Assembly (NCBI GenBank): GCA_020426065.1
Contig: JAGQQT010000116.1
Location: 1-9,981, forward strand
Reading direction: 5' to 3'
From: Planctomycetaceae bacterium
Lineage (GTDB): Bacteria > Planctomycetota > Planctomycetia > Planctomycetales > Planctomycetaceae
DNA length: 9,981 nucleotides
In this document: positions 1 through 7,509 of the stretch, in pieces
How the letters are laid out: every line of letters begins with the position of its first letter
Position numbering within the stretch: position 1 is the first letter of the stretch
Notes under the pieces: model-generated
Told to the model about the DNA's origin: nothing
Seen by the model: the letters and a program-made list of their open reading frames with translations, nothing else
The model's database searches: none
Made by a program: the position numbers and the translations under genes

Positions 1-732
1 CAGGCGGCGTTGCGCTTCGAGGGTGTTCTGTTCGGCGGGAACGACCATGTCATTCGGGCTGATCACGTGTCGTAACGGGATTCTGGCCTTAGCGATCGGC
101 TCCATCAGATCAACCGGATTTCCTCGATAAGCTTTCAACTCTTCGAGGTTGGCAAAACCGTAAAACTTCAACGCATCCTGCAGTGGCCCTTTCGCACTTT
201 CGGATTGCATTGGCCAGCTTTTCAGGTCGAGCACGGGTGTGTCGGCATAAATGCAGGCAACACGATCAGGTCGCGAGGCGGCATAACGATAGGCATGCAG
301 TCCACCCCGGCTGACACCTTCCAGAGCAGCTTTGTGAGCCAGCTTCCAGTTCTCCCGCACCAGTTCATAAAGCTGATCCATGATTTCGAGTGAACAGTCC
401 GCTCCCAGCATGGGAACAACATCCACATAGGCCAGATGGAATCCGTTTTTGACCAGCTGCTGATCGACTTCGGCATGAAAATTGGGGAACGAAGTTCGCC
501 AGACCCAGGGATTCCCCGGCAATGACTGTTGCGGAACCACCACATAGGCGGGATACCCGGCACACTTGAAATCATACTTCTCAAAACCATTCCAGCTTGA
601 TTTCGTGGATTCGAAAGCAGTCTGTTGTGGGGAAGTGTCTGGCCGAGCGCTCTCAGATTTCTCTTCGGCCTGCAGGCAGGTGAAGCAGGCGGTTGTCAAC
701 AGGAAAGTCAGAACAGTCAGTGCAGACTTCAA
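1..732 (-). CDS. Secreted alpha/beta hydrolase (3' end cut by window edge)
   Basis: Minus-strand frame open for 244 codons from a TTG start to the left edge; the C-terminus lies outside. Residues 1-22 form a signal peptide (Lys2, then the hydrophobic run ALTVLTFLLTTACF, with a likely cut after LQA), so the protein is probably exported. The fold is seen in the strand VVVP at 64-67, the PWVWR motif at 75-79 that leads into the oxyanion region, and a nucleophile elbow GVSRGG with Ser141 as the likely nucleophile. SPNDMVVP at 225-232 supplies the likely acid, Asp228. The catalytic His should lie beyond the edge. The pattern PWVWR, GVSRGGL, RPDRVACIYADTPV matches a hydrolase/esterase family I recognise from planctomycetes; the substrate is unknown, although a carbohydrate ester or peptide is plausible. 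The TTG start is preferred because a nine-base SD (GGAGAGGAG) sits 7 nt upstream and the signal peptide begins there. An in-frame ATG at 796-798 falls inside the proposed -10 box. Confidence 0.85.
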   Translation of the reverse strand, partial: MKSALTVLTFLLTTACFTCLQAEEKSESARPDTSPQQTAFESTKSSWNGFEKYDFKCAGYPAYVVVPQQSLPGNPWVWRTSFPNFHAEVDQQLVKNGFHLAYVDVVPMLGADCSLEIMDQLYELVRENWKLAHKAALEGVSRGGLHAYRYAASRPDRVACIYADTPVLDLKSWPMQSESAKGPLQDALKFYGFANLEELKAYRGNPVDLMEPIAKARIPLRHVISPNDMVVPAEQNTLEAQRRL

Positions 733-739
733 GGCAGGT

Positions 740-748
740 CTCCTCTCC
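740..748 (-). promoter_or_regulatory. Strong ribosome binding site for the TTG-started hydrolase
   Basis: On the minus strand GGAGAGGAG is followed by a 7-nt spacer and then TTG at 732-730. The site decides the start: the only upstream in-frame ATG (796-798) has no comparable SD and would add about 22 polar residues ahead of the signal peptide. Confidence 0.65.
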
Positions 749-796
749 TGAGGCCAACGAGTGGATTCGAATGTCGGGGCACGATAAACTGTCTGC

Positions 797-825
797 ATCA
801 TAACGGAACTGATTCACTGTGTAAC
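797..825 (-). promoter_or_regulatory. Sigma70-like promoter for the hydrolase gene
   Basis: On the minus strand GTTACA (825-820, 4 of 6 to the -35 consensus) and TATGAT (802-797, 5 of 6 to the -10 consensus) are separated by exactly 17 nt. Transcription would start near 790, giving a leader of about 58 nt before the TTG codon. This is a consensus match by eye only. Confidence 0.4.
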
Positions 826-922
826 TAACGTGTCAAAGTTTTGTTGCTTGCGAAAATTTCATCGCGTGGGAATTTTGGTTGCGGCGGTCAGAACAGACCA
901 GCCGTGCCGGGTAACTAATGTG
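821..922. repeat. Direct repeat GTAACTAAYGTG in the divergent promoter region
   Basis: GTAACTAACGTG at 821-832 and GTAACTAATGTG at 911-922 match at 11 of 12 positions and lie 90 bp apart on the same strand. The first copy overlaps the proposed -35 of the hydrolase promoter; the second lies 20 bp before the propeller gene start. The placement would suit a shared regulator, but two 12-mers alone are weak evidence. No convincing sigma70 promoter was found for the propeller gene in this 210-bp gap. Confidence 0.3.
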
Positions 923-942
923 GTCCGAGAAAGCGTATCGAA

Positions 943-1806
943 ATGAACTTCCGTCAACGGCTCTGGAATTGCCTGACCTGTTGCTGCCTGCTGAGTGGGA
1001 CTGTCCTGAATGGAACCGGTACCGCACTGGCTGATGAACCGACCTTGCAATATCCGATTGATGTCGCAGCCGCTGCCGATGGTACTGTTTACATAGCCGA
1101 CCTCAAACTGCCAGGCATCTGGAAATATGCCGAAGGGAAACTGTCTGTCCACCATCAGGCTTCCAGGCAGTTCCGCACCCCGCTCAATGCGGTCCGCTGT
1201 GTGGTCGTGAATGCCGAAGGTGTCCTGTTTGCCGGTGACTCCTCAACCCGGGAAGTGTATCGACTTGAGGCGGCGGACAAGCCGGTCCCGCTCACCGGAG
1301 GCAAAATTGGAGTCGCCAGCGATCTGGCGATCCGGGGAGATCAAGTGCTTGTTTCCGATCTGGAAACCCAGCGGATCTGGTCAATCCCCCAGGCGGGCGG
1401 GGAACCCGTCGAACTGGCATTACTGGCCGGAGTGAGAGGGCTTGTTGTCACGCCGGAGCAGGAACTCATCGTCGTCACAACCAACGCTGATCAGGTCAGG
1501 ATGATTTCCTCGGATGGTCAGCAGAAAATCCTCGCCGCTGGTCGCCCCTTCGAATTCCCACACCAGGCGGCTTTAGTGGCTGGTCAATTGTATGTAACCG
1601 ACAACTATGCCCAGGCTATCTGGAAGATGCCGGTAGCTGGTGGGGAAGCACCCCAGAAGTTTCTGGGAGCAGCACCACTCAACAAACCGGTTGGCATCTG
1701 TGCCAAAGGGGAAACACTGCTGGTCGCTGACCCCCATGCCAAAGATGTGTTGGTAGTCTCTGTGGATGGCAAGATTCAGTCGCTGTTTGGTGCGGCAGCG
1801 GAATAA
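943..1806 (+). CDS. Secreted NHL/SMP-30-like six-bladed beta-propeller protein
   Basis: The 287-residue protein has a signal peptide (Arg4, Arg6, hydrophobic core about 11-22, probable cut after TALA at 30), so it should act outside the cytoplasm. The mature part is six similar blades at about 37-62, 80-108, 124-148, 163-188, 205-229 and 248-273. Each holds a strand pair such as DGTVYIADLKLPGIWKY, DQVLVSDLETQRIWSI or GQLYVTDNYAQAIWKM, the pattern of NHL and SMP-30/gluconolactonase-like repeats. Six repeats would close a propeller and account for nearly the whole mature chain. No lactonase metal site can be assigned, so a binding or scaffold role is as likely as an enzyme. ATG 943 is the only sensible start because a TAA in the same frame lies at 916-918; the SD (GAGAAAG) is weak. 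The gene is divergent from the hydrolase and its last 31 bp overlap the convergent large FG-GAP gene. Confidence 0.85.
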   Translation: MNFRQRLWNCLTCCCLLSGTVLNGTGTALADEPTLQYPIDVAAAADGTVYIADLKLPGIWKYAEGKLSVHHQASRQFRTPLNAVRCVVVNAEGVLFAGDSSTREVYRLEAADKPVPLTGGKIGVASDLAIRGDQVLVSDLETQRIWSIPQAGGEPVELALLAGVRGLVVTPEQELIVVTTNADQVRMISSDGQQKILAAGRPFEFPHQAALVAGQLYVTDNYAQAIWKMPVAGGEAPQKFLGAAPLNKPVGICAKGETLLVADPHAKDVLVVSVDGKIQSLFGAAAE

Positions 1807-4800
1807 TCAATCACCTCTCGCCAGAACCGACGTGCAGGCTGGCTTCGCGGTGCTTCGATGCCCGAGGGCATCGCACCAGAAGTGCTTTCATCCAGTGCTG
1901 GATTAATCGGATTGCTGCGAGTCGGGAACGGCTCGCTCGATCGTCCGTAAACCGTATTCAGGTCGGCATCTTTATCGTAGCCGACATTGTGCAGAATGAA
2001 ATCCCGCTTCCAGCCTGATGGTAACTCTGTTGCGGGAAGTGAAAATCGCAAATCGATTTCATCACCAGCCCCCATTACTACCAGCCGATCGTCTTCCGAG
2101 TTGACCAGTGAGAGGACATCTCCATAAGAAGTGAATTCGCCAGACATGGGAGGCCAGGCAGAAGTCGAAATCAGATGATCGTAATCATAACGATCCGGGC
2201 CATTCCCCGGATGATCGATTCGCTGGGAGAATCCCCGGTACTTCAGCTCAGCCCGGGTCATCGGCAGGACGTGCGTGATGACCTCGGCAGATGCTTGTCC
2301 GGCAACTTCTTCAGCCTTTGCATAGAAGACGTGATCCCAGTAAATCTCCATACTGGTCACAATGCGAAAACGGGATTGAGCACTGCGAAACTTACCATCG
2401 AGATTAACCACGATCGTTTTGGTTTTCCCGCCAGGAAACCCCATCAACTCATCAACGGTCACCCAGTTACCATCCTCATCGAGTGTTTGCAGAAAGGGAG
2501 GCCGTCCCGTTTGAACCTGCGGGTTTTGACCACGAGCCACATTCATGGAGGTATCGGAAGGATACATCCAGCCCGTCAACACCAGGTTCCAGTTCTGGGT
2601 GTGATCAATCTCACCCAGGTCAATTTCGAGAAAGTGTTCCTCGGTCACCCCCTGGGCGAACTTCTGTTCGTAGAGTTTCACATACTGATCGTCCAGTGCG
2701 GCAACCAGTGGCAAAACATTTCGCCCCTTGCGATCCACTGCCGCCTGAATCGGAAGGGGCTGTTTGACCACGTGTACCTTGAATTCAGGAGGCGTTGCCG
2801 TGCCGACCTTTTCATTCGAGTAAACCTGTACTGATTCCGGATGATCGATGGCGATCAGTTCGATCTGATCGAAATAGGCCGCTTCCCAGAGTTCTTCGGT
2901 TACTCGCAGATGATACTCATTTGCCAGGGGCTTTAACTGATCTCCATCGACCAAAAGATATTCCCAGGCACGCGTCGGCGCAAGGACCCCTTCGGCAAAC
3001 TGGAGGCCAATCGGGGCTGCCCACAACAGATCTGTTGCAAACACAAACTGCTCGCCATCCCAGGTATAAAGATAAGGGCAGGAACCTTTCAGTTTCAGTT
3101 CTTCACACAAAACGCTGTTAGGAGCCGGATCGATGATGTTCTGGGGAATTCCGTTCGGCCAGACAACTCGCAAGGCCTCTGCATGAGCATGCTTTCCCAG
3201 GCCGAAATGAGTGAAAGGCCGTTGAGCTGATTTCGCCTGATAGTGAGACCCCGCCTTCAATTCCAGCAGACTTCCCCAGCCATACTGATTGACTCGCCCG
3301 CTGGCTGAAACCTGTTCCCCTTTGATCTGCTGGCCCAGCAATGTGATCCTGAGGAAGCCATTCTGATTTCCTCCCTGATTCTCCAGCCAGTTCACCTGGT
3401 TGTCGCTCCAGTTGACAACATCCAGGTCGCCATCCAGATCGACATCTTCAACCAGGATTCCTGGCGATACCGGATCTGACGGGAGCAAATTCGCATCCAG
3501 CGAAATCTCTCCAGAATTGTTCATACGCCCCACGTCAAGAGTCCTGGTCTCCGGTGACACCAGGAGGACATCATCTCGCCCGCTATTGTCATCGTCCCAC
3601 AGGTAAATGGATCTGGACGAGCAGGTCGTGGAAACCGGGCCGGAAAACTGGGCCACACCGGGTGTCGAAGAAGTTCCCGTCAACAGATGTAATGCGTCTC
3701 CCTGAGAAAACAGAATATCCCAGCGGGCATCGGCATTGAAATCGGTGACTGCCACTGCAGAGTAGGGAGACTGTTCAGCCCCATCCTTATTCAGTGACCG
3801 CCAGCGAAGTTCACCATGGCGGAGATTTTCCAGATATCCAAACTGATCCTCTGCAATCAGCAATAAATCCAGATCGATATCCCGATCCAGATCGACCGCA
3901 ATTCCCTCTAGCCACTTTGCTGCAGGGGGCGGTGCGAGCCGATCTGTTTTCTCGAGAAAACTGAACTGCATATGATTGGCAAACAGTCGCAGATCTCCTG
4001 ATTCCTCGGCCAGCATCAGGTCGAGATCACCATCGAGATCAAAGTCTCCCGGAAACACCTGCTGCACAGCTGTAATCCCTGCGAGCGGATGAGGCACGAA
4101 CTGGATCGTTTCCCCCAGTTGTGTTTCCAATAGACTCACGCCATCCTTTCCCCAGAGAATCAGGTCCAGATCAGCCAGGGCACAGGGAGCATCTGGCGTG
4201 TTGCCCTTGCGGGCCGGATCGGCATCTAGATCGAGATCCGCGATTGCCAGATGAGAAAAACCGGGCGAAACAGGATGACTCAGTGCTTTCTGCCAGCCTC
4301 CAGCCTGCTGCTTCAGGATCTGTAATTCAGTTTCCGTCAGAACCAGCACCTCCTGAATTCCATCCAGATCAAGATCGCACACTTCGACCTGCCTGACGGA
4401 CAGTTGCTGCTCAGCAGAGATGAGCGAGTGTGAGACCAGTTTGATCTCAGTGGAGGCTTCCTGCTGGCTCTGTTCATGAATAGCCAGTTCCCGATCTGGC
4501 GAGAAACTGGTCGCAATAAATTCCAGGGAGTTCGGGGTGACACGTGCCCGATCACTTTGTGCGATGTCTTCCGGCCGCAGGACATTGGTCATCAGCCGGA
4601 GATTTCGTATCACCAATGCCTGATCCTGCTCCTCGGATGCCTTGATCGTCTGGGCAAGGATCTGCTTCAGGTCCACACGGGAACGTTGCTGAATACCAGG
4701 GAGAAACGGCTCCAGCTGACTACTGAGTGTTTTCAGTTTTTCCACCAGTTGGGGATCATTCTGTTCATTGAGTTGACCAAGCATTTCCAGCAGCACCCAC

Positions 4801-5393
4801 ACATTTTCCGGATCCTGTTGATGGGCCTTTTGAATGGCATCGAATGCTGGTTGTTGCTGCTCGGGAAAATGCCGATTCAGTCTTTCATACAGCTCAAACC
4901 AGACTGCCGCAGGCGCATTTTCCTTCTGCGTCGCTCTCTGAATCGCCAGGAGACTGTTGCCATACTCTCCGCGTGCAGCTTCGATTCGACTGATCAAGAG
5001 CCAGTCGGCAAAACCTGAATGACTGGATTCGTCCAATGACTTTGAAAGGGAATCTGCCTGGGAGAAAAACTCCTGGAACGCGGCTGGATTGGCTTCCGCG
5101 TTTTCGGCTGCCAGCAAAACATCAATTGCGACCAGTTGATTCCGAACCTGAAAGTTTTGTTCCTCGGGAACCAGCGTTTCCAGTTCCACAAGGAGTGGAA
5201 AAGCCTCACGAGGCACCTGATTCTCGATCATTGCAATCAATCGGTTCTTCAGTCCAGCGATCTGTTCCAGATCGACTCCCTGAGCAGGAGGATTGTCAGG
5301 TACCAATTGCTTTTGGAACCCAAGCCCAAACCACACACCAACTGCAATTCCCAGAATGAGCAGAATTGCGATGACCGGTATTGCTCTGTTCAT
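1776..5393 (-). CDS. Large membrane-anchored TPR / FG-GAP (VCBS) / ASPIC protein, CRTAC1-related
   Basis: This is a 1205-residue protein. Residues 5-26 form one hydrophobic helix after Arg3, a signal anchor that should place the rest outside the cytoplasmic membrane. Residues 40-300 are helical and TPR-like. From about 335 to 675 there are seven FG-GAP/VCBS-type repeats, some with clear Asp-rich calcium-loop motifs: CDLDLDGIQEV (339-349), DFDLDGDLDL (450-459), DLDRDIDLDL (501-510), DFNADARWDI (551-560), WDDDNSGRDDV (599-609) and EDVDLDGDLDV (649-659). Residues 680-765 resemble the ASPIC/UnbV domain, with HFGLGK and LRVVWPNG. About 435 further residues follow, opening with CPYLYTWDGEQFVF and continuing through TDLLW and TEELWEAAYFDQ; I know this arrangement from long bacterial CRTAC1-like proteins but not its function. 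The start has AGGA 9 nt upstream. It lies 175 bp downstream of the TMTC-like gene on the same strand. A structural or binding role at the cell surface is likely. Confidence 0.88.
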   Translation of the reverse strand: MNRAIPVIAILLILGIAVGVWFGLGFQKQLVPDNPPAQGVDLEQIAGLKNRLIAMIENQVPREAFPLLVELETLVPEEQNFQVRNQLVAIDVLLAAENAEANPAAFQEFFSQADSLSKSLDESSHSGFADWLLISRIEAARGEYGNSLLAIQRATQKENAPAAVWFELYERLNRHFPEQQQPAFDAIQKAHQQDPENVWVLLEMLGQLNEQNDPQLVEKLKTLSSQLEPFLPGIQQRSRVDLKQILAQTIKASEEQDQALVIRNLRLMTNVLRPEDIAQSDRARVTPNSLEFIATSFSPDRELAIHEQSQQEASTEIKLVSHSLISAEQQLSVRQVEVCDLDLDGIQEVLVLTETELQILKQQAGGWQKALSHPVSPGFSHLAIADLDLDADPARKGNTPDAPCALADLDLILWGKDGVSLLETQLGETIQFVPHPLAGITAVQQVFPGDFDLDGDLDLMLAEESGDLRLFANHMQFSFLEKTDRLAPPPAAKWLEGIAVDLDRDIDLDLLLIAEDQFGYLENLRHGELRWRSLNKDGAEQSPYSAVAVTDFNADARWDILFSQGDALHLLTGTSSTPGVAQFSGPVSTTCSSRSIYLWDDDNSGRDDVLLVSPETRTLDVGRMNNSGEISLDANLLPSDPVSPGILVEDVDLDGDLDVVNWSDNQVNWLENQGGNQNGFLRITLLGQQIKGEQVSASGRVNQYGWGSLLELKAGSHYQAKSAQRPFTHFGLGKHAHAEALRVVWPNGIPQNIIDPAPNSVLCEELKLKGSCPYLYTWDGEQFVFATDLLWAAPIGLQFAEGVLAPTRAWEYLLVDGDQLKPLANEYHLRVTEELWEAAYFDQIELIAIDHPESVQVYSNEKVGTATPPEFKVHVVKQPLPIQAAVDRKGRNVLPLVAALDDQYVKLYEQKFAQGVTEEHFLEIDLGEIDHTQNWNLVLTGWMYPSDTSMNVARGQNPQVQTGRPPFLQTLDEDGNWVTVDELMGFPGGKTKTIVVNLDGKFRSAQSRFRIVTSMEIYWDHVFYAKAEEVAGQASAEVITHVLPMTRAELKYRGFSQRIDHPGNGPDRYDYDHLISTSAWPPMSGEFTSYGDVLSLVNSEDDRLVVMGAGDEIDLRFSLPATELPSGWKRDFILHNVGYDKDADLNTVYGRSSEPFPTRSNPINPALDESTSGAMPSGIEAPRSQPARRFWREVIDYSAAAPNSD
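1849..1877 (+). terminator. Hairpin just past the propeller gene, possible terminator
   Basis: GGTG and CGATGCC pair with GGCATCG and CACC, leaving a 3-nt bulge and a CGAG loop. The hairpin starts 43 bp past the propeller gene stop, but no T-run follows it on the plus strand. It lies inside the 3' coding part of the convergent FG-GAP gene, so the pairing may only reflect codon choice there. Confidence 0.3.
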
Positions 5394-5461
5394 ATCGGGT
5401 ATTCCTGCAGATGAATGCCATCCGGGATTTCACATGTGCAAAACTGACCCGCTGAGTTCAT
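5390..5461 (-). CDS. Possible 23-codon leader ORF overlapping the start of the large FG-GAP gene
   Basis: An ATG at 5461-5459 opens a 23-residue frame (starting MNSAGQFCTCEIPDG) that ends in TGA at 5392-5390. The stop overlaps the ATG of the large gene in the ATGA arrangement typical of translational coupling. AGAGGG lies 4 nt before this ATG, and the SD of the large gene lies within the small ORF. The peptide is polar with two Cys and resembles nothing I recognise. It may be a coupling leader or a chance frame; part of it coincides with one arm of the inverted repeat. Confidence 0.3.
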   Translation of the reverse strand: MNSAGQFCTCEIPDGIHLQEYPI

Positions 5462-5534
5462 TTTGCCCTCTGTGGAGTAAACATTTGGATCTGTTGTCGT
5501 AATTTAATCATGTCGGGTCAGTTTGTGAAATCCC
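5424..5534. repeat. Perfect 21-bp inverted repeat with a 7-nt bulge
   Basis: The left arm is GGGATTTCAC (5424-5433) plus AAACTGACCCG (5441-5451), interrupted by ATGTGCA (5434-5440). The right arm at 5514-5534 is the exact reverse complement of those 21 bases. The 62-nt loop (5452-5513) contains the start codon and SD of the possible leader ORF. The length and perfect match make chance unlikely. It could be an RNA structure controlling the large gene, a small non-autonomous repeat element, or an operator. It has no U-tract and a long loop, so it is not a typical terminator for the upstream gene. No obvious target-site duplication flanks it. Confidence 0.75.
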
Positions 5535-5568
5535 CTCAATTGCGTCACCTTGTGTCACTTCGGTTCTG

Positions 5569-7509
5569 CTATTTGCAAGCTGCCAGAATCTTTTGCAGCA
5601 CCTCATCACTCACTCCCTGCTGTGAGGCTATCAAGGCATGCTGGCAGGCTGAAGAATCATCACCTGTGCGGTGGTAAGCAACAGCCAGAAATCGATGTGC
5701 CATCCCGTGAGAGGGATTGGATTCCAAGGCCCAATTGAGAACAGGAATTGCCTGAGCGTGTAGATTAGCATCGATCAGTACCGCTCCATAGTTGATGCTG
5801 TAATCAGGAACCAGTCTGGCCTGCTGGTGGGCAATTCCAAATCGCTGCAGAGCAGTTGCCAGATCTCCCCGATCATAAGCCATCAAGGCCAGGGCATTGT
5901 TGGCACCGGAATTCTCAGGTTCAATTTCCAGTAACTTCAAGAGAATGGATTCTGCCTGCCGAATTTCCCCCTTCTCCTGCAGCAAAACTCCCAGATTGTA
6001 AAGGGCAAGGCTGTTTTCAGGATCCATTTTCAGAACCGCTTCCAGTTGACTGACAGCGAGCGAAACATTTCCCGAGTAATATTCGAGCAAAGCATAATTC
6101 ACTCGAGCGGTTGGATCCTCAGGCTGGAGTTCAATCGCTTTGCGGAACAGGACTCGTGATTCCTCTATCCGCCCTTCGGCCTGCCATTCGAGCCCCAGAT
6201 TAACGATCGCCATCTGGCATTCCGGATTTTTCTGGATCGTGTCAACCCAGAGTGATTCCCGATCCTGGTACTTTTCGCACTCGATCGAAGTTCGCAATCC
6301 CAGCACCGCTATGATCGCAACTCCGGCTGTCATCAGCAGAGGCCGCCACATAACTTTGCTGGCTAACACTGCACTACTGACACCTGCCAGAAAAACAATC
6401 GGCCCCAGACTGGCCAGATACTGATAATGATCTGCGGCAAACGTGTATTGCAGCGGATAAACATTGATAAATCCAAGGGCGGGAAACAAAGTGGTAATAA
6501 AAAACAGGCTGGCAACCAGAGTTGACCGAGTCCGATCCCGGTATGCCACCACACCCAGAACCAGCAGGAAGAGCAAGGGGGCCACTAACGTTTCAATCGC
6601 TTTAAGATCCCAATGTCCGTAGACGAAAACAATCGGATAGGGAAATACAATTTTCTTAAGGTAAAAAACGAGTGAGGACCCTGCGATCAGGAACCGTTCG
6701 CCAAGACTGTAATCCCAGGCGGCCCCGCTGGCACCCACGTGATGCTTTTCCAGGTAGGCCGTTGTCAACCCCAGTGGAACTCCAATCAGAAACAGGGTGA
6801 CAATCAAACGAACATGCCGTGGTGTCCATTTTTCCCGACTCCACCACAAAATCAGACACAGCGCCACCGGGAGTGATGCCGTCACGGTTTTGGAAAGCAG
6901 TGCGGCCACGTAGAGCAGAACAATAGAAAGTGTTGCCAACCAGCCATAAGCCTTCCGCTTGAAGACTGTTGTATTGGCTTCAGGCGAAGAAGCACCGCTC
7001 TCAGTTAAATCGGGCTTATCCAGAAAGTTTTTCACGAAGACCAGCATGGCCAGCAGGTAAAAAAATCCTGACAGGACATTCTTCCGCTCGGTAATCCAGG
7101 CGACCGACTCCACATGTACTGGATGCAGGGCAAATATCAGAGCAGGCCAGATCGCTCCCGGAATCGCCAGCTGACGGACGATCAGGAATACCAGGCAGGC
7201 ATTTAAACCATGGAGCATCACATTCGTAAGGTGATATCCCGCTGGATCCAGCCCCCACAGCTGGTACTCAATCCAGTAACTGGTATGCACCAGGGGATAG
7301 TATTGCGGAGTGGAAAGAGGGTTCCCCCAGATTTCCATAAGCCCGGCAGGTTGACGCAGGGTCGCATTCTGGGTGACATAATTATCATCATCCCAGATGT
7401 AACCGGCCTTTGTGACCGGCCAGTAACTCAGCCAGGTCATCAGCAGAATCAGCAGGCAGAGCCCGAACGTCATCATTCGGGATGGCCCCTGTTTTACTAT
7501 TTGATGCAA
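5569..7509 (-). CDS. TMTC-like polytopic membrane protein (GT-C fold) with C-terminal TPR repeats
   Basis: The 646-residue protein has about ten hydrophobic segments between residues 14 and 405, then a soluble tail with about five or six TPR units (roughly 433-640; for example YNLGVLLQEKGEIRQAESIL and LFRKAIELQPEDP). After the first helix comes the acidic motif IWDDDNYV (38-45), placed where GT-C glycosyltransferases carry their catalytic or metal-binding acid. YYPLVHTSYW (70-79), HPVHVESVAWITERKNVLS (129-147) and ADHYQYLASLGP (359-370) match conserved blocks of TMTC-type proteins, which in animals are O-mannosyltransferases with TPR tails. Bacterial relatives are common in planctomycetes, mostly uncharacterised; donor and acceptor are unknown. 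The TTG start at 7509-7507 has AAGGA 8 nt upstream; ATG at 7476-7474, with AGGGG 9 nt upstream, is an equally reasonable start and shortens the protein by 11 residues. The next gene on this strand is the large FG-GAP protein. Confidence 0.85.
   Translation of the reverse strand: MHQIVKQGPSRMMTFGLCLLILLMTWLSYWPVTKAGYIWDDDNYVTQNATLRQPAGLMEIWGNPLSTPQYYPLVHTSYWIEYQLWGLDPAGYHLTNVMLHGLNACLVFLIVRQLAIPGAIWPALIFALHPVHVESVAWITERKNVLSGFFYLLAMLVFVKNFLDKPDLTESGASSPEANTTVFKRKAYGWLATLSIVLLYVAALLSKTVTASLPVALCLILWWSREKWTPRHVRLIVTLFLIGVPLGLTTAYLEKHHVGASGAAWDYSLGERFLIAGSSLVFYLKKIVFPYPIVFVYGHWDLKAIETLVAPLLFLLVLGVVAYRDRTRSTLVASLFFITTLFPALGFINVYPLQYTFAADHYQYLASLGPIVFLAGVSSAVLASKVMWRPLLMTAGVAIIAVLGLRTSIECEKYQDRESLWVDTIQKNPECQMAIVNLGLEWQAEGRIEESRVLFRKAIELQPEDPTARVNYALLEYYSGNVSLAVSQLEAVLKMDPENSLALYNLGVLLQEKGEIRQAESILLKLLEIEPENSGANNALALMAYDRGDLATALQRFGIAHQQARLVPDYSINYGAVLIDANLHAQAIPVLNWALESNPSHGMAHRFLAVAYHRTGDDSSACQHALIASQQGVSDEVLQKILAACK

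Noticed and set aside
730..798. Alternative ATG start at 798 for the hydrolase
   Set aside because: The codon overlaps the proposed -10 box, lacks an SD, and would bury the signal peptide behind about 22 polar residues.
853..876. AAAATT / AATTTT inverted pair in the divergent gap before the propeller gene
   Set aside because: Six AT-only base pairs across a 12-nt gap are common by chance, and no promoter element lies in a position that would support an operator.
2175..2834. Long plus-strand frame of 219 codons opposite the large FG-GAP gene
   Set aside because: It lies wholly antisense to a convincing coding frame, has no recognisable domain, and similar antisense frames occur along the same gene, as expected from codon bias.
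4476..5018. Plus-strand frame of 180 codons opposite the TPR-like part of the large gene
   Set aside because: It is the complement of helical, Gln- and Leu-rich coding sequence; no SD or recognisable family was seen, so it is a shadow.
5424..5534. Reading the inverted repeat as terminal repeats of an insertion sequence
   Set aside because: The interior is only 62 nt with no transposase, and no flanking target-site duplication can be seen; a very small non-autonomous element remains possible.
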